Origin: Lichenibacterium ramalinae
Lineage (GTDB): Bacteria > Pseudomonadota > Alphaproteobacteria > Rhizobiales > Beijerinckiaceae
Direction: 5' to 3'
Assembly: GCF_004137085.1 (NCBI RefSeq)
Contig: NZ_QYBC01000024.1
Location: 27,314-91,313 of the forward strand
Length of the DNA stretch: 64,000 nucleotides
Shown piece after piece: positions 35,614 through 45,629 of this stretch. The position numbers and the translations under genes were made by a program. Position 1 is the stretch's first letter. Each line of letters starts with the position of its first letter. Under the pieces are notes generated by a model, which saw nothing but the letters and a program-made list of their open reading frames with translations, ran no database searches and had not been told where the DNA came from.

Positions 35614-37110
35614 TCACTCCACCTTCACGTCGGCTTCGCGGCCGAGGAGCTTGGCGAGCTGCTTCAGGCGCGCCAGGCAGCGCTCGCTGGCGAGGTCGGC
35701 GAGGTCGGGCGGCAAGGCCAGCGTGAGGCGCGCCTTGGTGCAGCGCAGAGCCGTCCGGGGCAGCACGCCGCCCATGGCGGCCGAGATCAGGTAGGCGACG
35801 CGCATCGCGGCGCCGAGCAGCCGCGCCCGTTCGAGGGCCTGGGGCGTCAGCAGGGCCCGCAGGCCGGTTTGCGCGTCGCCGTCGCCGCCCCCGTGGCGAT
35901 AAGCGACGGCCAGCGCCAGAAAGGCCCGCCCGGGGTGGTCCACCCCCGCGAAGGTGCCGTTGGCGACGGCGTTCAGCGCGTGGTCGCCGCGGGAATCGGG
36001 ATGCGCCCGCCAGGCGATGTCGGCCATCAGGCAGGCGACATGGCGCAACCGCGTCTCGGCGACGCTTTCCGCCAGGCCGGCCGCCGCGTAGAGCACGTCC
36101 GTCCAGGCGCAGAGGTCGGGCCCATGGTCGGCACTGCGGGATCCCTGCGCGTTGATCTCCCGCGCCGCCGCGACGAGCGGGTCGTCCCGGCGCTGCTCGG
36201 CCGCCAGGCGCTCGAACAGCAGGCCTTCCCGCACCCCCATGGCGGAGATCACGATCTCGCGCGGGCGGCCGAGCCTTATGACCTCCTCGAGCACCGCGGC
36301 GCCGTAGGCGAGAAGCGGGCGGCGCGCCGACGCCACGGCCGCGATGGCGCCGGGGTCCTCGGCGTCGGCGCGCTCCACCAGGGCGCCCAGCCCCAGCGCA
36401 TCCGCCGCCGGCATGCTGTAGCCGTGCATGACGGTGAGGGGGTACCCCCGGCTCTTCATGTGCAGCTTGGCGAGCGCCCGCCAGGTGCCGCCGACGGCGA
36501 AGAAGGTGCGGCCCTCCAGCGCCTTCAGGGCGGTGGCTCGCCCGAGGTGGTCGCGCGCGATCCGCCCGGCCCGCTTGGGCGAGCCCTTGCTGGCATCGAG
36601 CAGAGCGAGGCCGCCGAGCGGCAGCGACACGCCGCGGCCGAGGGCGCTGCGCCGCATGTCGATGAGTTCGAGGGAACCGCCGCCCATGTCGCCCACGACA
36701 CCGTCGGCCTCGTGAAAGCCGGAGGACACGCCGAGCGCCGACAGTTCGGCCTCGCGGGTGCCGCCGATCAGCTCGATGTCGGCGCCCACGGCGGCGGCGG
36801 CGGCGTCGAGGAAGGCGGGACCGTTGCGGGCGTCCCGCGCCGCCGCGGTGGCGAGGACGTGGACGTCGGCGACCCCGAGGTTGCGGCACAGGACCCTGAA
36901 GGCGCGCAGCGCCGACAGCGCGCGGTCCATCGCCTCGGTTCCGAGCATCCCCGTGGTGGCGACGCCCTTGCCGAGCCCGCAGAGCACTTTCTCGTTGAAG
37001 ATCGGCGTCGGGGCGCGCGACAGGCGCTCGTAGGCGACCAGCCGGACGGAGTTGGAGCCGATGTCGACGATGGCGACCGGCCGTCCCGCTTCGTTTCGGT
37101 CGGGCGTCAC
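35614..37110 (-). CDS. ppx: exopolyphosphatase, Ppx/GppA family
   Basis: Hydrolyses polyphosphate (or pppGpp); 498 aa from GTG 37110. The ASKHA fold shows VAIVDIGSNSVRLVAYE, VLATAAARDARNG, GGTREAELSALGV and DGVVGDMGGGSLELI. A C-terminal HD-like/helical half is present. I prefer GTG 37110, which has GGAGGG five bases before it and lies 19 bp after the ppk stop, over ATG 37194, which would overlap ppk by 65 bp. The ppk-ppx pairing gives synthesis and breakdown of polyphosphate in one unit. Confidence 0.92.
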   Translation of the reverse strand: MTPDRNEAGRPVAIVDIGSNSVRLVAYERLSRAPTPIFNEKVLCGLGKGVATTGMLGTEAMDRALSALRAFRVLCRNLGVADVHVLATAAARDARNGPAFLDAAAAAVGADIELIGGTREAELSALGVSSGFHEADGVVGDMGGGSLELIDMRRSALGRGVSLPLGGLALLDASKGSPKRAGRIARDHLGRATALKALEGRTFFAVGGTWRALAKLHMKSRGYPLTVMHGYSMPAADALGLGALVERADAEDPGAIAAVASARRPLLAYGAAVLEEVIRLGRPREIVISAMGVREGLLFERLAAEQRRDDPLVAAAREINAQGSRSADHGPDLCAWTDVLYAAAGLAESVAETRLRHVACLMADIAWRAHPDSRGDHALNAVANGTFAGVDHPGRAFLALAVAYRHGGGDGDAQTGLRALLTPQALERARLLGAAMRVAYLISAAMGGVLPRTALRCTKARLTLALPPDLADLASERCLARLKQLAKLLGREADVKVE

Positions 37111-37129
37111 GACGGCCCTCCGACCAGCC

Positions 37130-39328
37130 TCAACGCCGGGATTCGAGCCGTCGGAGAAGTGTCTTGGGGCTGGATTCGCGTAGGGATTTGCCACGTCCTG
37201 AGAGACTCGGGTTCGTCATGAAGTAATTGTGGGCATTGAACGGCTCTTCCCCGTCCGCCGGGGCCATGCGCTCGCTGCCGCCGTCGGGCAGTACACGGTA
37301 GCTCTGCTGGTTGTCGATGAGGTTGGCGATCATGATCTGGTTCAGCACCTGGTCATGCACAGTCGGATTGGTGATGGGCAGCAGGGCTTCGACGCGCCGG
37401 TCGAGGTTGCGCGACATGAGGTCGGCGGAGGAGATGTAGACCCGGGCCTTGTTGTGGGGCAGGCCGTAGCCGCCGCCGAAGGCGTAGACGCGGGCGTGTT
37501 CGAGGAAGCGCCCGATGATGGATTTCACCTGGATGTTGTCGGACAGGCCCGGCACGCCGGGCCGCAGGCAGCAGATGCCGCGCACCACCAGGGTCACCTG
37601 CACGCCGGCGCGGCTCGCCGCGTAGAGCGCGTCGATGATCTCGGCATCCACCAGCGAGTTGCACTTGCCCCAGAAGGCCGCGGGCTTGCCGGCTTCGGCG
37701 AAGGCGATCTCCTCGGCGATGTGCTGGAGCAGCCGCGCCTTCAGGGTGAGGGGTGACACCGCCATGCGCTCGAGGCCCGCCGGTTCGGCATAGCCGGTGA
37801 TGAAGTTGAAGATGCGCGACACGTCCCGGGCGATGATCGGGTCCGCCGTGAAGAAGGAGATGTCGGTGTAGATCCGCGCCGTCTGCGGGTGGTAGTTGCC
37901 GGTGCCGACGTGGCAGTAGGTGACGAGGTTGCCGGCCTCGCGCCGCACCACCATGGACAGCTTGGCATGCGTCTTCAGCTCGATGAAGCCGAAGACGACC
38001 TGCACGCCGGCGCGCTCGAGGTCCCGCGCCCAGCGGATGTTGGCCTCCTCGTCGAACCGCGCCTTCAGCTCGACCAGCGCCGTCACGGACTTGCCGGCTT
38101 CCGCCGCCTCGATCAGCGCCCGGACGATGGGGCTGTCCTTCGAGGTGCGGTAGAGCGTCTGTTTGATGGCGATGACGTTGGGGTCGTGCGCCGCCTGGGT
38201 GATGAACTGCACCACCACGTCGAACGACTCGTAGGGATGGTGGACGACGAGGTCCTTCTGACGGATCGCCGCGAAGCAATCGCCGGAATTGTCGCGCACG
38301 CGTTCGGGGAAGCGGGCGTTGTAGGGCTTGAACTTGAGGTCGGGCCGGTCGATGCCGACGAGCTCCGACAGGTCGTTCAGGGCCAGCAACCCGTCGATGG
38401 TGAAGCTCTGGTCCGTGGCGGTGTCGAGCTCGTCGGCGATGAGCAGCCGCAGCTTCTCGGGCATGCCGGCGTCGATCTCGAGGCGGATAACCGAGCCGCG
38501 GCGGCGGCGCTTCAGGGCGCTCTCGAAGAACAGCATGAGGTCTTCGGCCTCTTCCTCGACCTCGAGGTCCGAATCGCGGATCACGCGGAACACGCCCTGC
38601 CCGTGTACCTCGTAGCCCGGGAAGAGCCGCGGGATGTGCATGGCGACGAGCGTTTCCAGCGTCACGAAATGCGCGGCGCCGCCCGTCAGGCCATCGGGCA
38701 CGCGGACGAAGCGCTCGCCCTTGGCGGGGAGGCGCACGAGGGCGTGGAGTTCCCGGGCGTCGGACTTGCGCTTCAGGTCCAGCGCCAGCGTGAAGCCGAG
38801 GTTCGGGATGAACGGGAAGGGATGGGCGGGGTCGACGGCGAGCGGCGTCAGCACGGGAAAGATGTGCTGCAGGAAATAGTCCTGGAGCCATTCGCGCTCC
38901 GGCTTCGACAGGTCGAACGGATCGACGATGTGGATGCCCTCGGCGGCGAGTTCCTGGCGCAGCGCCTGGGTGCGGCGCTGCTGTTCGCCGACCAGCGCCT
39001 TGGCCCGCTCGCCGATGCGCAGCATCTGCTCGGCCGGCGAGAGACCGTCCTGCGACACGGTCGTCACGCCCGAGCGCACCTGGCCGTAGAGGCCGGCGAC
39101 CCGGACCATGAAGAACTCGTCGAGGTTGTTGGCCGAGATGGACAGGAAGCGCAGCCGCTCCAGCAGCGGGTGGTTGCGGTTCGACGCCTCTTCGAGGACG
39201 CGCCGATTGAACTCCAGCCAGGACAGCTCTCGGTTGATGAAACGGCCGGGCTGGTCGAGGAGGGGCGGTCGCGGGGCGGGAGCCTCTTGGGCGCGCGGCG
39301 GGGCCGGGGTTTCCTCGATCAGGGACAT
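37130..39328 (-). CDS. ppk1: polyphosphate kinase 1
   Basis: Reversibly makes polyphosphate from ATP; 732 aa. Four PPK1 domains: N-terminal [20 protein letters not shown], the head domain [18 protein letters not shown], and two catalytic PLD-like domains with [31 protein letters not shown], the phospho-His segment [19 protein letters not shown] and later [24 protein letters not shown] 39328 has AGGAG nine bases upstream. Followed by ppx. The C-terminal 40 residues are variable and Ser/Arg-rich. Confidence 0.95.
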   Translation of the reverse strand: MSLIEETPAPPRAQEAPAPRPPLLDQPGRFINRELSWLEFNRRVLEEASNRNHPLLERLRFLSISANNLDEFFMVRVAGLYGQVRSGVTTVSQDGLSPAEQMLRIGERAKALVGEQQRRTQALRQELAAEGIHIVDPFDLSKPEREWLQDYFLQHIFPVLTPLAVDPAHPFPFIPNLGFTLALDLKRKSDARELHALVRLPAKGERFVRVPDGLTGGAAHFVTLETLVAMHIPRLFPGYEVHGQGVFRVIRDSDLEVEEEAEDLMLFFESALKRRRRGSVIRLEIDAGMPEKLRLLIADELDTATDQSFTIDGLLALNDLSELVGIDRPDLKFKPYNARFPERVRDNSGDCFAAIRQKDLVVHHPYESFDVVVQFITQAAHDPNVIAIKQTLYRTSKDSPIVRALIEAAEAGKSVTALVELKARFDEEANIRWARDLERAGVQVVFGFIELKTHAKLSMVVRREAGNLVTYCHVGTGNYHPQTARIYTDISFFTADPIIARDVSRIFNFITGYAEPAGLERMAVSPLTLKARLLQHIAEEIAFAEAGKPAAFWGKCNSLVDAEIIDALYAASRAGVQVTLVVRGICCLRPGVPGLSDNIQVKSIIGRFLEHARVYAFGGGYGLPHNKARVYISSADLMSRNLDRRVEALLPITNPTVHDQVLNQIMIANLIDNQQSYRVLPDGGSERMAPADGEEPFNAHNYFMTNPSLSGRGKSLRESSPKTLLRRLESRR

Positions 39329-39395
39329 GGTTCCGAACTCCTGCCGCGACCCGCGACTCTGTCGTCCTCGGCTGTGTCGGGACGATGACAGGGGC

Positions 39396-40064
39396 TCACT
39401 CCCCGTCAAGGCGGCGTTCGCCGAAGAGACCCGCGGCGAGCTGGCGGGTGATGCGGCGGCTGGCGTCGAGGCTGGCGCGGTCGAGGGCGGCGACGGCGCG
39501 GCTCGCCGCGTCGAGCGAGCGGTCGAGCCGCAATGCCAGGTAGTCGACGAGGCTCGCGTCGACGGCGAGCTGGCGGTCGGCGAACAGCTTCACCAGCACG
39601 GCCCGCATCAGGGCATCGTCCGGGGGCGCGATGGCGACGGCGGGCGCGAGGCGCAGCCGCGACACGAGGTCGGGCGTTGCCAGCGCCCAGGCGCCGGGCA
39701 GCTGGCGGGCGGTGAGCAGGAGCGACAGGCCGCGCTCGCGCACGAGGTTCAGGTAGTGGAACAGGGCCGCCTCGGGGACGGCGGCCCGGTCCGCGTCCTC
39801 GATCACGGCATTGCCGCGGGCGAGGCCGTCGATGTCCCCGCCGAAAGCCTCGGCCGACAGCAGGACGGCCCCGGCCCGCGCGGCCCAGATGCGGGCGAGG
39901 TGGCTCTTGCCCGACCCTTCCGGCCCCACCAGCAGCAGCACGCGGTCCGGCCAGTCGGGCCAGCGCGACACCGCCGCCAGCGCGGGGGCGTTCGAATCGG
40001 ACGGCATGAAGTCGTCGAGGCCGAAGCGCGGCGCGTGGCCGAAGGGCAGCGGCAGCTGGCTCAA
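39396..40064 (-). CDS. hdaA: HdaA-like DnaA homologue, replication regulator
   Basis: A 222-aa AAA+ protein without the DnaA DNA-binding domain. The start [14 protein letters not shown] contains a beta-clamp binding motif (QLPLPF), as in Hda/HdaA, which with the sliding clamp promotes hydrolysis of DnaA-ATP to limit re-initiation. Walker A is GPEGSGKSH; a degenerate Walker [11 protein letters not shown] follows; [12 protein letters not shown] is the sensor region. The start codon is TTG (40064), overlapping the stop of the permease gene (TTGA); this start is supported because the clamp motif must be near the N-terminus. The perM-like/hdaA pairing next to ppk-ppx is common in the group. Confidence 0.82.
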   Translation of the reverse strand: MSQLPLPFGHAPRFGLDDFMPSDSNAPALAAVSRWPDWPDRVLLLVGPEGSGKSHLARIWAARAGAVLLSAEAFGGDIDGLARGNAVIEDADRAAVPEAALFHYLNLVRERGLSLLLTARQLPGAWALATPDLVSRLRLAPAVAIAPPDDALMRAVLVKLFADRQLAVDASLVDYLALRLDRSLDAASRAVAALDRASLDASRRITRQLAAGLFGERRLDGE

Positions 40065-41212
40065 TCGCGGCCCGCCTCGACGATCCGCGGCTCGAACGTG
40101 ACGGTGGCGCGCCCGGCCGCGGGCTCGCCGGTGTAGACCGGGCTCGCCAGGTAGCTGCGCAGGGCGAAGCGCGCCAGCACGCCGAGCGCGGCCGCGAGCG
40201 GCACCGCGATGAGCAGCCCCGGGAAGCCGAACAGCGTCGAGCAGATGACCAGGGCGAGCATGAGCCACACCGGGTGCAGCCCGATGGAATGGCCGACGAG
40301 ATAGGGCGACAGCACGTTGCCCTCGAGGAACTGGCCCGACAGCACCACGGCCAGCGTGACCAGGATCAGGCGCCATTCCGGCCAACCCTGCACCACGGCG
40401 ACGGACGTCGACACGATGAGCACGGCGAGGGAGCCCAGGAACGGCACGAAGGACAGGAAGCCGCCCGTGATGCCGATGAGGAAGCCGAAGTTCAGCCCCG
40501 CCATCGTCAAGCCCACGGCGTACCAGCTGCCGAGGATCAGCGACACGACCGACTGGCCGCGCACGAAGCCGGCGAGCGCCCGGTCGATGTCGCGCGCGAT
40601 GGCGCGCACGGCCGCCCGGTGGCGGGCCGGCACCCAGCTGTCGATGGCGCCGGTCATGCGGCGCCAGTCGAGCAGGATGTAGAAGGCCACCACCGGGGTG
40701 ACGACGAGGATCGAGAACAGGCCAAACAGCGCGCGGCTGCCCGACCACAGCGAGTTCAGGAAACCGATGATGTAGTTGATGGCCTGGCCCACCACCGAGC
40801 CGATGGAACTCTGCATGTCGGCCGGCGTCAGCGGCGCGTCGATGCCGAGCTTGCGCAGCGTTTCGCCGCCGTAATGCTCGACGAGCTTGCCGCCTTCGAG
40901 GATCACGAGGTCCTGGAGGCGGGCCGCGATGCCGGGCAGGCTCAGCACGAAGGCGGTGAGCTGGCGCGTCAGCACCGGCACCAGCACCACGAGGATCAGC
41001 AGGATTGCGGCGACGAAGAGGGCCAGGATGAGGGCCGAGGCGCCGAGCCGGTTGAGCCCCAGCCGCTCCAGCTTGCAGGCCAGCGGATCCAACAGGTAGG
41101 CGATGGCGATGCCGGCGGCGAAGGGCATCAGCACGCCCGACAGCGCGACGAGCGCGTAGACCGCGAGGGCGAGCACGGCGATCCAGATCAGGATCTGGCG
41201 CTGGAGGCTCAT
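40061..41212 (-). CDS. PerM/AI-2E family membrane protein
   Basis: A 383-aa polytopic membrane protein with about eight hydrophobic segments, starting QRQILIWIAVLALAVYALVAL after MSL. Conserved blocks LMPFAAGIAIAYLLDPLACKLERLGL, VVAFYILLDW and GPI/GFLIGITGGFLSFVPFLGS place it in the AI-2E exporter (PerM) family; substrates of most members are not known. ATG 41212 replaces a longer frame that reaches into the purM promoter. It overlaps hdaA by TTGA and is divergent from purM. Confidence 0.88.
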   Translation of the reverse strand: MSLQRQILIWIAVLALAVYALVALSGVLMPFAAGIAIAYLLDPLACKLERLGLNRLGASALILALFVAAILLILVVLVPVLTRQLTAFVLSLPGIAARLQDLVILEGGKLVEHYGGETLRKLGIDAPLTPADMQSSIGSVVGQAINYIIGFLNSLWSGSRALFGLFSILVVTPVVAFYILLDWRRMTGAIDSWVPARHRAAVRAIARDIDRALAGFVRGQSVVSLILGSWYAVGLTMAGLNFGFLIGITGGFLSFVPFLGSLAVLIVSTSVAVVQGWPEWRLILVTLAVVLSGQFLEGNVLSPYLVGHSIGLHPVWLMLALVICSTLFGFPGLLIAVPLAAALGVLARFALRSYLASPVYTGEPAAGRATVTFEPRIVEAGRD

Positions 41213-41408
41213 GGCCCGATCATCCTCTTGAACACGCGACCGGAGCCGGGCTGCCCCGCTCCGGCGGACCACCATAGGGCAGGACGGCGCGGAAGACGAG
41301 ATCGGGGACGGCCGGGACGGGGCTCCCGGCGGCGCCACGCTGCTGGTCGACTCGCCGGCCCGAGATCGCTTAAATCAACCCGACAGATCCCCGAACCCGG
41401 CCGGAGCC

Positions 41409-42476
41409 ATGGCGCATCCCACCAACGGACTGACCTATGCCGATGCCGGCGTCGACATCGACGCCGGGAACCGCACCGTCGACCTCATCAAGGAGTCCGT
41501 CCGCTCGACGCGCCGCCCCGGCGCCGACGCCGAGATCGGCGGCTTCGGCGGGCTGTTCGACCTCAAGGCGGCCGGCTTCAAGGACCCGATCCTGGTGGCG
41601 GCCAACGACGGCGTCGGCACCAAGGTGAAGATCGCCTACGAGAGCGGACGCAACGACACGGTCGGCATCGACCTCGTGGCCATGTGCGTCAACGACCTCG
41701 TCGTGCAGGGCGCCGAGCCGCTGTTCTTTCTCGACTATTACGCCACCGGCCAGCTCGACCCCGAGGTCGCCGCCGGCGTCGTGGCGGGCATCGCCGAGGG
41801 CTGCCGGCAGGCGGGCTGCGCGCTGATCGGCGGCGAGACGGCGGAGATGCCCGGCATCTACGCGGGCAAGGCCTACGACCTCGCGGGCTTCTCGGTCGGC
41901 GCCGCCGAGCGCGGCACGCTGCTGCCGCGCGGCGTGGCCGAGGGCGACGTCATCCTGGGCCTCGCCTCTTCGGGGCTGCATTCGAACGGGTTCTCGCTGG
42001 TCCGCAAGGTCGTGACCCGCACGGGCCTCGGCTGGGGCGCCCCCTGCCCCTTCGCGCCCGGCATCAGCCTCGCCGAAGCGCTGCTGGTGCCGACGCGCAT
42101 CTACGTCCGGACGTTGCTGGCGGCGCTCAGGCGCAGCGACGCCATCCGGGCCCTGGCCCACATCACGGGCGGGGGCTTCGTCGACAACCTGCCCCGGGTG
42201 CTGCCCGACGGGCTCGGCTGCGTGCTCGACCTCGACGCCGTGGCGGTGCTGCCGGTGTTCAAATGGCTCGCCGCGGAGGGCGGCATCGCGCCGGCCGAGA
42301 TGGCCCGCACCTTCAACTGCGGGATCGGCATGGCGGTCGTGGTGGCGGGCGAGGCGGTCGCCGCCGTCGAGGCCATCTTCGCCGACCTCGGCGAGCCGGC
42401 GGTCCGCATCGGTGCCGTCGTGGCGGCCGCGGACGGGGGCGAGCGCGTCGCCATTCGGCGGGACCTCGTGCTGTGA
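41409..42476 (+). CDS. purM: phosphoribosylformylglycinamidine cyclo-ligase
   Basis: Fifth step of purine synthesis (AIR synthetase), 355 aa. Motifs: [15 protein letters not shown], the nucleotide-binding [47 protein letters not shown] and [21 protein letters not shown] precedes the ATG by two bases. The last codons GTG-CTG-TGA overlap the GTG start of purN. Confidence 0.96.
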   Translation: MAHPTNGLTYADAGVDIDAGNRTVDLIKESVRSTRRPGADAEIGGFGGLFDLKAAGFKDPILVAANDGVGTKVKIAYESGRNDTVGIDLVAMCVNDLVVQGAEPLFFLDYYATGQLDPEVAAGVVAGIAEGCRQAGCALIGGETAEMPGIYAGKAYDLAGFSVGAAERGTLLPRGVAEGDVILGLASSGLHSNGFSLVRKVVTRTGLGWGAPCPFAPGISLAEALLVPTRIYVRTLLAALRRSDAIRALAHITGGGFVDNLPRVLPDGLGCVLDLDAVAVLPVFKWLAAEGGIAPAEMARTFNCGIGMAVVVAGEAVAAVEAIFADLGEPAVRIGAVVAAADGGERVAIRRDLVL

Positions 42477-43129
42477 CGGAGCCCCGGCGCCGGACCGCGA
42501 TCCTGATCTCGGGCCGCGGCTCCAACATGGCGGCCCTGCTGGCCGCCGCCGCGGCTCCCGCCTTTCCGGCCGAAATCGTGCTGGTCTTCGCCAACCGGAC
42601 GGATGCGGCCGGGCTCGACACGGCCCGGGCGGCCGGCATCGAGGCGGCGGCGCTGAGCCACCGCGCCTATCCGGGTCGGGAAGACTTCGACCGGGCCGTG
42701 GATGCCGAGTTGCGGGCGCGGAACGTCGACCTCGTCTGCCTGGCGGGCTTCATGCGGGTCGTCAGCCCGTGGTTCTGCGAGCGCTGGCTCGGCCGCATGA
42801 TCAGCATCCACCCGGCGCTGCTGCCGTCCTTCAAGGGGCTCGACACCCATGCGCGGGCGCTCGACGCCGGCGTGAAGATCCACGGCGCCAGCGTGCATTT
42901 CGTGGTGCCGGAGCTCGATGCCGGGCCCATCATCGCCCAGGCCGCCGTGCCGGTGCTGGAGGACGACACCCCCGACAGCCTCGCGGCGCGCGTGCTCCGG
43001 CAGGAGCACGTCATCTATCCACGGGCGCTGCAACTGGTGGCCTCGGGCCGCGTGCGGCTCGAAGCGGGGCGAACCGTGTCGGAAGCGCGGACGAGCGCCG
43101 ACGTCGCCCTGGCGGTGCCGGACGCCTGA
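42473..43129 (+). CDS. purN: phosphoribosylglycinamide formyltransferase
   Basis: Transfers a formyl group from formyl-THF to GAR in purine synthesis; 218 aa. Conserved [30 protein letters not shown], catalytic Asn-His-Asp region in [14 protein letters not shown] and [20 protein letters not shown] start overlapping the purM stop (GTGA), replacing a much longer frame that is antisense to the upstream genes. A hairpin follows the stop. Confidence 0.95.
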   Translation: MTEPRRRTAILISGRGSNMAALLAAAAAPAFPAEIVLVFANRTDAAGLDTARAAGIEAAALSHRAYPGREDFDRAVDAELRARNVDLVCLAGFMRVVSPWFCERWLGRMISIHPALLPSFKGLDTHARALDAGVKIHGASVHFVVPELDAGPIIAQAAVPVLEDDTPDSLAARVLRQEHVIYPRALQLVASGRVRLEAGRTVSEARTSADVALAVPDA

Positions 43130-43156
43130 ACCCCCTGCCGCCGGGCGGGAGGGGGT
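43130..43156. terminator. hairpin between purN and ndk
   Basis: ACCCCCT (43130-43136) pairs with AGGGGGT (43150-43156), with additional CCGCC/GCGG pairing inside. It lies directly after the purN stop and 13 bp beyond the convergent ndk stop, so it can serve both. Confidence 0.6.
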
Positions 43157-43168
43157 CCGCGGGTCGCG

Positions 43169-43591
43169 TCAGCCGACGATTTCGTCCGGCTTGAAGAACT
43201 GCGCGATCTCCTGCTTGGCGGTCTCGGGCGCGTCCGAGCCGTGGGCGGAGTTCTCGCCCATCGACAGCGCGAAGGTCTTGCGAATCGTGCCCTCGTCGGC
43301 CTTCTCGGGGTTGGTGGCGCCCATCACTTCGCGGTACTTGGCGATGGCGTTCTCGCCCTCGAGGACCTGCACCACCACGGGGGCCGAGGTCATCATCTCG
43401 ACGAGTTCGCCGAAGAAGGGGCGCTCCTTGTGGACGCCGTAGAACTCCTCGGCCTGGGGCCGGCTCATCTTGATGCGCTTCTGCGCCACGATGCGCAGGC
43501 CGGACTTCTCGATCAAGGCATTGACCGCGCCCGTGAGGTTGCGGCGCGTCACGTCCGGCTTCAGGATGGAGAAGGTATGCTCGACGGCCAT
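43169..43591 (-). CDS. ndk: nucleoside diphosphate kinase
   Basis: Transfers gamma-phosphate between nucleoside triphosphates and diphosphates; 140 aa, the normal family length. [14 protein letters not shown] start ([15 protein letters not shown]), [13 protein letters not shown], and the active-site His in [12 protein letters not shown]. Convergent with purN and divergent from the ABC-F gene. Confidence 0.97.
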   Translation of the reverse strand: MAVEHTFSILKPDVTRRNLTGAVNALIEKSGLRIVAQKRIKMSRPQAEEFYGVHKERPFFGELVEMMTSAPVVVQVLEGENAIAKYREVMGATNPEKADEGTIRKTFALSMGENSAHGSDAPETAKQEIAQFFKPDEIVG

Positions 43592-43738
43592 GACACGGGC
43601 TCACTGTGGGCTGAAAGGCGGGCCGGGGCCCGGACGCGCCCCTCATAGCGGCGCGCCCCCGGCCCGACAAGGTCACGCCGGTGCCACGGTGGCGGCATAG
43701 ACCTTGCCTCGCCGGACCCGTCGCGCCACAAGGGCAGC

Positions 43739-45610
43739 ATGCTCCACATCTCCGACCTCACGTACCGGCTCGGGCCGCGCATGCTGTTCGACCAGGCTTC
43801 GGCGGCGATCCCGACCGGCGCCCGGACGGGCTTCGTCGGCCGCAACGGCACGGGCAAGACGACGCTGTTCCGCATGGTGGCGGGCGACCTCCATCCCGAA
43901 TCGGGCACGCTGCAGATCCCCGCCCGCATGCGGCTCGGCCAGGTCGAGCAGGAAGCGCCGGGCGGCCCGACGACGCTGATCGACTTCGTGCTCGAGGCCG
44001 ACAAGGAGCGCGCCGCCCTGCTGACGGAGGCCGAGACCGCCGCCGACCCCAACCGCATCGCCGAGATCCACACCCGGCTCGTCGACATCGACGCCCATGC
44101 GGCGCCCTCGCGGGCCGCCACCATCCTCCAGGGCCTCGGCTTCGACGAGGCGGCGCAGAACCGGGCCCTGTCGGAGTTCTCCGGCGGCTGGCGGATGCGC
44201 GTCGCCCTGGCCGCCGTGCTCTTCACCCAGCCCGACCTGCTGCTGCTCGACGAGCCCACCAATTACCTCGACATGGAAGGGACTCTCTGGCTGATCGACT
44301 ACCTCGCCACCTATCCGGCGACGGTGCTGATCATCAGCCACGACCGCGACCTGCTCGACGCCGTCTGCGACCACATCCTGCACCTCGACCAGGCCAAGCT
44401 GACGCTGTGGCGGGGCAATTACGAGAGCTTCGAGACGCAGCGCCGCGAGCAGCAGGCCATCGCGCAGAAGCACATCAAGAAGCAGGAGGAGCAGCGCAAG
44501 CATCTGCAGAGCTTCGTCGACCGGTTCCGGGCCAGCGCCACCAAGGCCAGCCAGGCGCAGTCGCGCCTCAAGATGCTGGAGCGCATGAAGCCCATCTCGG
44601 CCATCGTCGACAGCCAGGTGATGCCCTTCCACCTGCCCTCGCCGCAGCGGGCGCTGAGCCCACCCATCGTTGCCATGGACGGCGCCTCGACGGGCTACGA
44701 CGACAGGCCCGTGCTGACGCGGCTCAGCCTCAACATCTCCAACGACGACCGCATCGGCCTGCTCGGCTCCAACGGCAACGGCAAATCCACCTTCGCCAAG
44801 CTGGTGGCGGGCCGCATGCCGGTGCTGGCCGGCGCGCTGCGCAAGTCCTCCAAGATGACGGTGGGCTTCTTCGCCCAGCACCAGGTGGACGAGCTCGGCG
44901 AGGGCCTGACGCCCTATGCCGCCGTGGCGGAACGGATGAAGGACGGCACCGAAAGCCGCATCCGGGGAAAATGCGCCCAGCTCGGCTTCCCCGCCACCAA
45001 GGCCGACACCGCGGTGGCGCAGCTGTCGGGCGGCGAGAAGGCGCGGCTGATGATGGGCCTCGCGGCCTTCGACGGCCCGCACCTGCTGATCCTCGACGAG
45101 CCCACCAACCACCTCGACATCGACAGCCGCGCGGCGCTGATCGAGGCCATCAACGCCTACGAGGGCGCCATCATCATCATCGCGCATGATCGCTACCTGA
45201 TCGACGCCTGCGCGGACCGGCTGTGGCTCGTGGACGGCGGCTCGGTGAAGGCCTTCGACGGCGACATGGACGACTACAAGTCGCTGGTGCTGAGCCGCGC
45301 CGGCGGCGGCCCGCCGGGCCGCAAGCCCGCCAAGGCCGAGAAGGCCCCGCCCGCCGAGCGCACGCCCTCGCCCGGCAAGGCCCTGCATCAGGCGAAGAAG
45401 CAGATCGCGGCGCTCGACGAGAAGATCCGCAAGCTGACCGACCTCGTCACCCGCATCGACGCCGCCCTGGTCGACCCCAACGCCTATTCGCGCGACAAGA
45501 ACAAGGCGGCCCAGCTGGCCCAGCAGCGCAAGGACCTGCAGCGCGCGCTCGAGACCGCCGAGGACGAGTGGCTGGCGCTGACGACGCAGTTCGAGGACGC
45601 CGCGGAATAG
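43739..45610 (+). CDS. ABC-F family ATP-binding protein
   Basis: A 623-aa protein with two ATP-binding cassettes and no membrane segment. First cassette: Walker A GRNGTGKTT, signature FSGGWRMRVALAAVLF, Walker B LLLLDEPTNYLDM. A charged linker (about 225-290, QQAIAQKHIKKQEEQRKHL) follows; second cassette: GSNGNGKST, LSGGEKARLMMGLA, LLILDEPTNHLDI. The C-terminal coiled coil (KKQIAALDEKIRKLTDLV) fits the Uup/YheS branch. ABC-F proteins act on the ribosome or, for Uup, in DNA metabolism; which applies is open. Confidence 0.92.
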   Translation: MLHISDLTYRLGPRMLFDQASAAIPTGARTGFVGRNGTGKTTLFRMVAGDLHPESGTLQIPARMRLGQVEQEAPGGPTTLIDFVLEADKERAALLTEAETAADPNRIAEIHTRLVDIDAHAAPSRAATILQGLGFDEAAQNRALSEFSGGWRMRVALAAVLFTQPDLLLLDEPTNYLDMEGTLWLIDYLATYPATVLIISHDRDLLDAVCDHILHLDQAKLTLWRGNYESFETQRREQQAIAQKHIKKQEEQRKHLQSFVDRFRASATKASQAQSRLKMLERMKPISAIVDSQVMPFHLPSPQRALSPPIVAMDGASTGYDDRPVLTRLSLNISNDDRIGLLGSNGNGKSTFAKLVAGRMPVLAGALRKSSKMTVGFFAQHQVDELGEGLTPYAAVAERMKDGTESRIRGKCAQLGFPATKADTAVAQLSGGEKARLMMGLAAFDGPHLLILDEPTNHLDIDSRAALIEAINAYEGAIIIIAHDRYLIDACADRLWLVDGGSVKAFDGDMDDYKSLVLSRAGGGPPGRKPAKAEKAPPAERTPSPGKALHQAKKQIAALDEKIRKLTDLVTRIDAALVDPNAYSRDKNKAAQLAQQRKDLQRALETAEDEWLALTTQFEDAAE

Positions 45611-45629
45611 CGGCGCCGCGCGGGCGACC

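Noticed and set aside
37111..37194. Longer ppx start (ATG 37194)
   Set aside because: Would overlap ppk by 65 bp and adds residues not found in the family, while GTG 37110 has a strong ribosome site.
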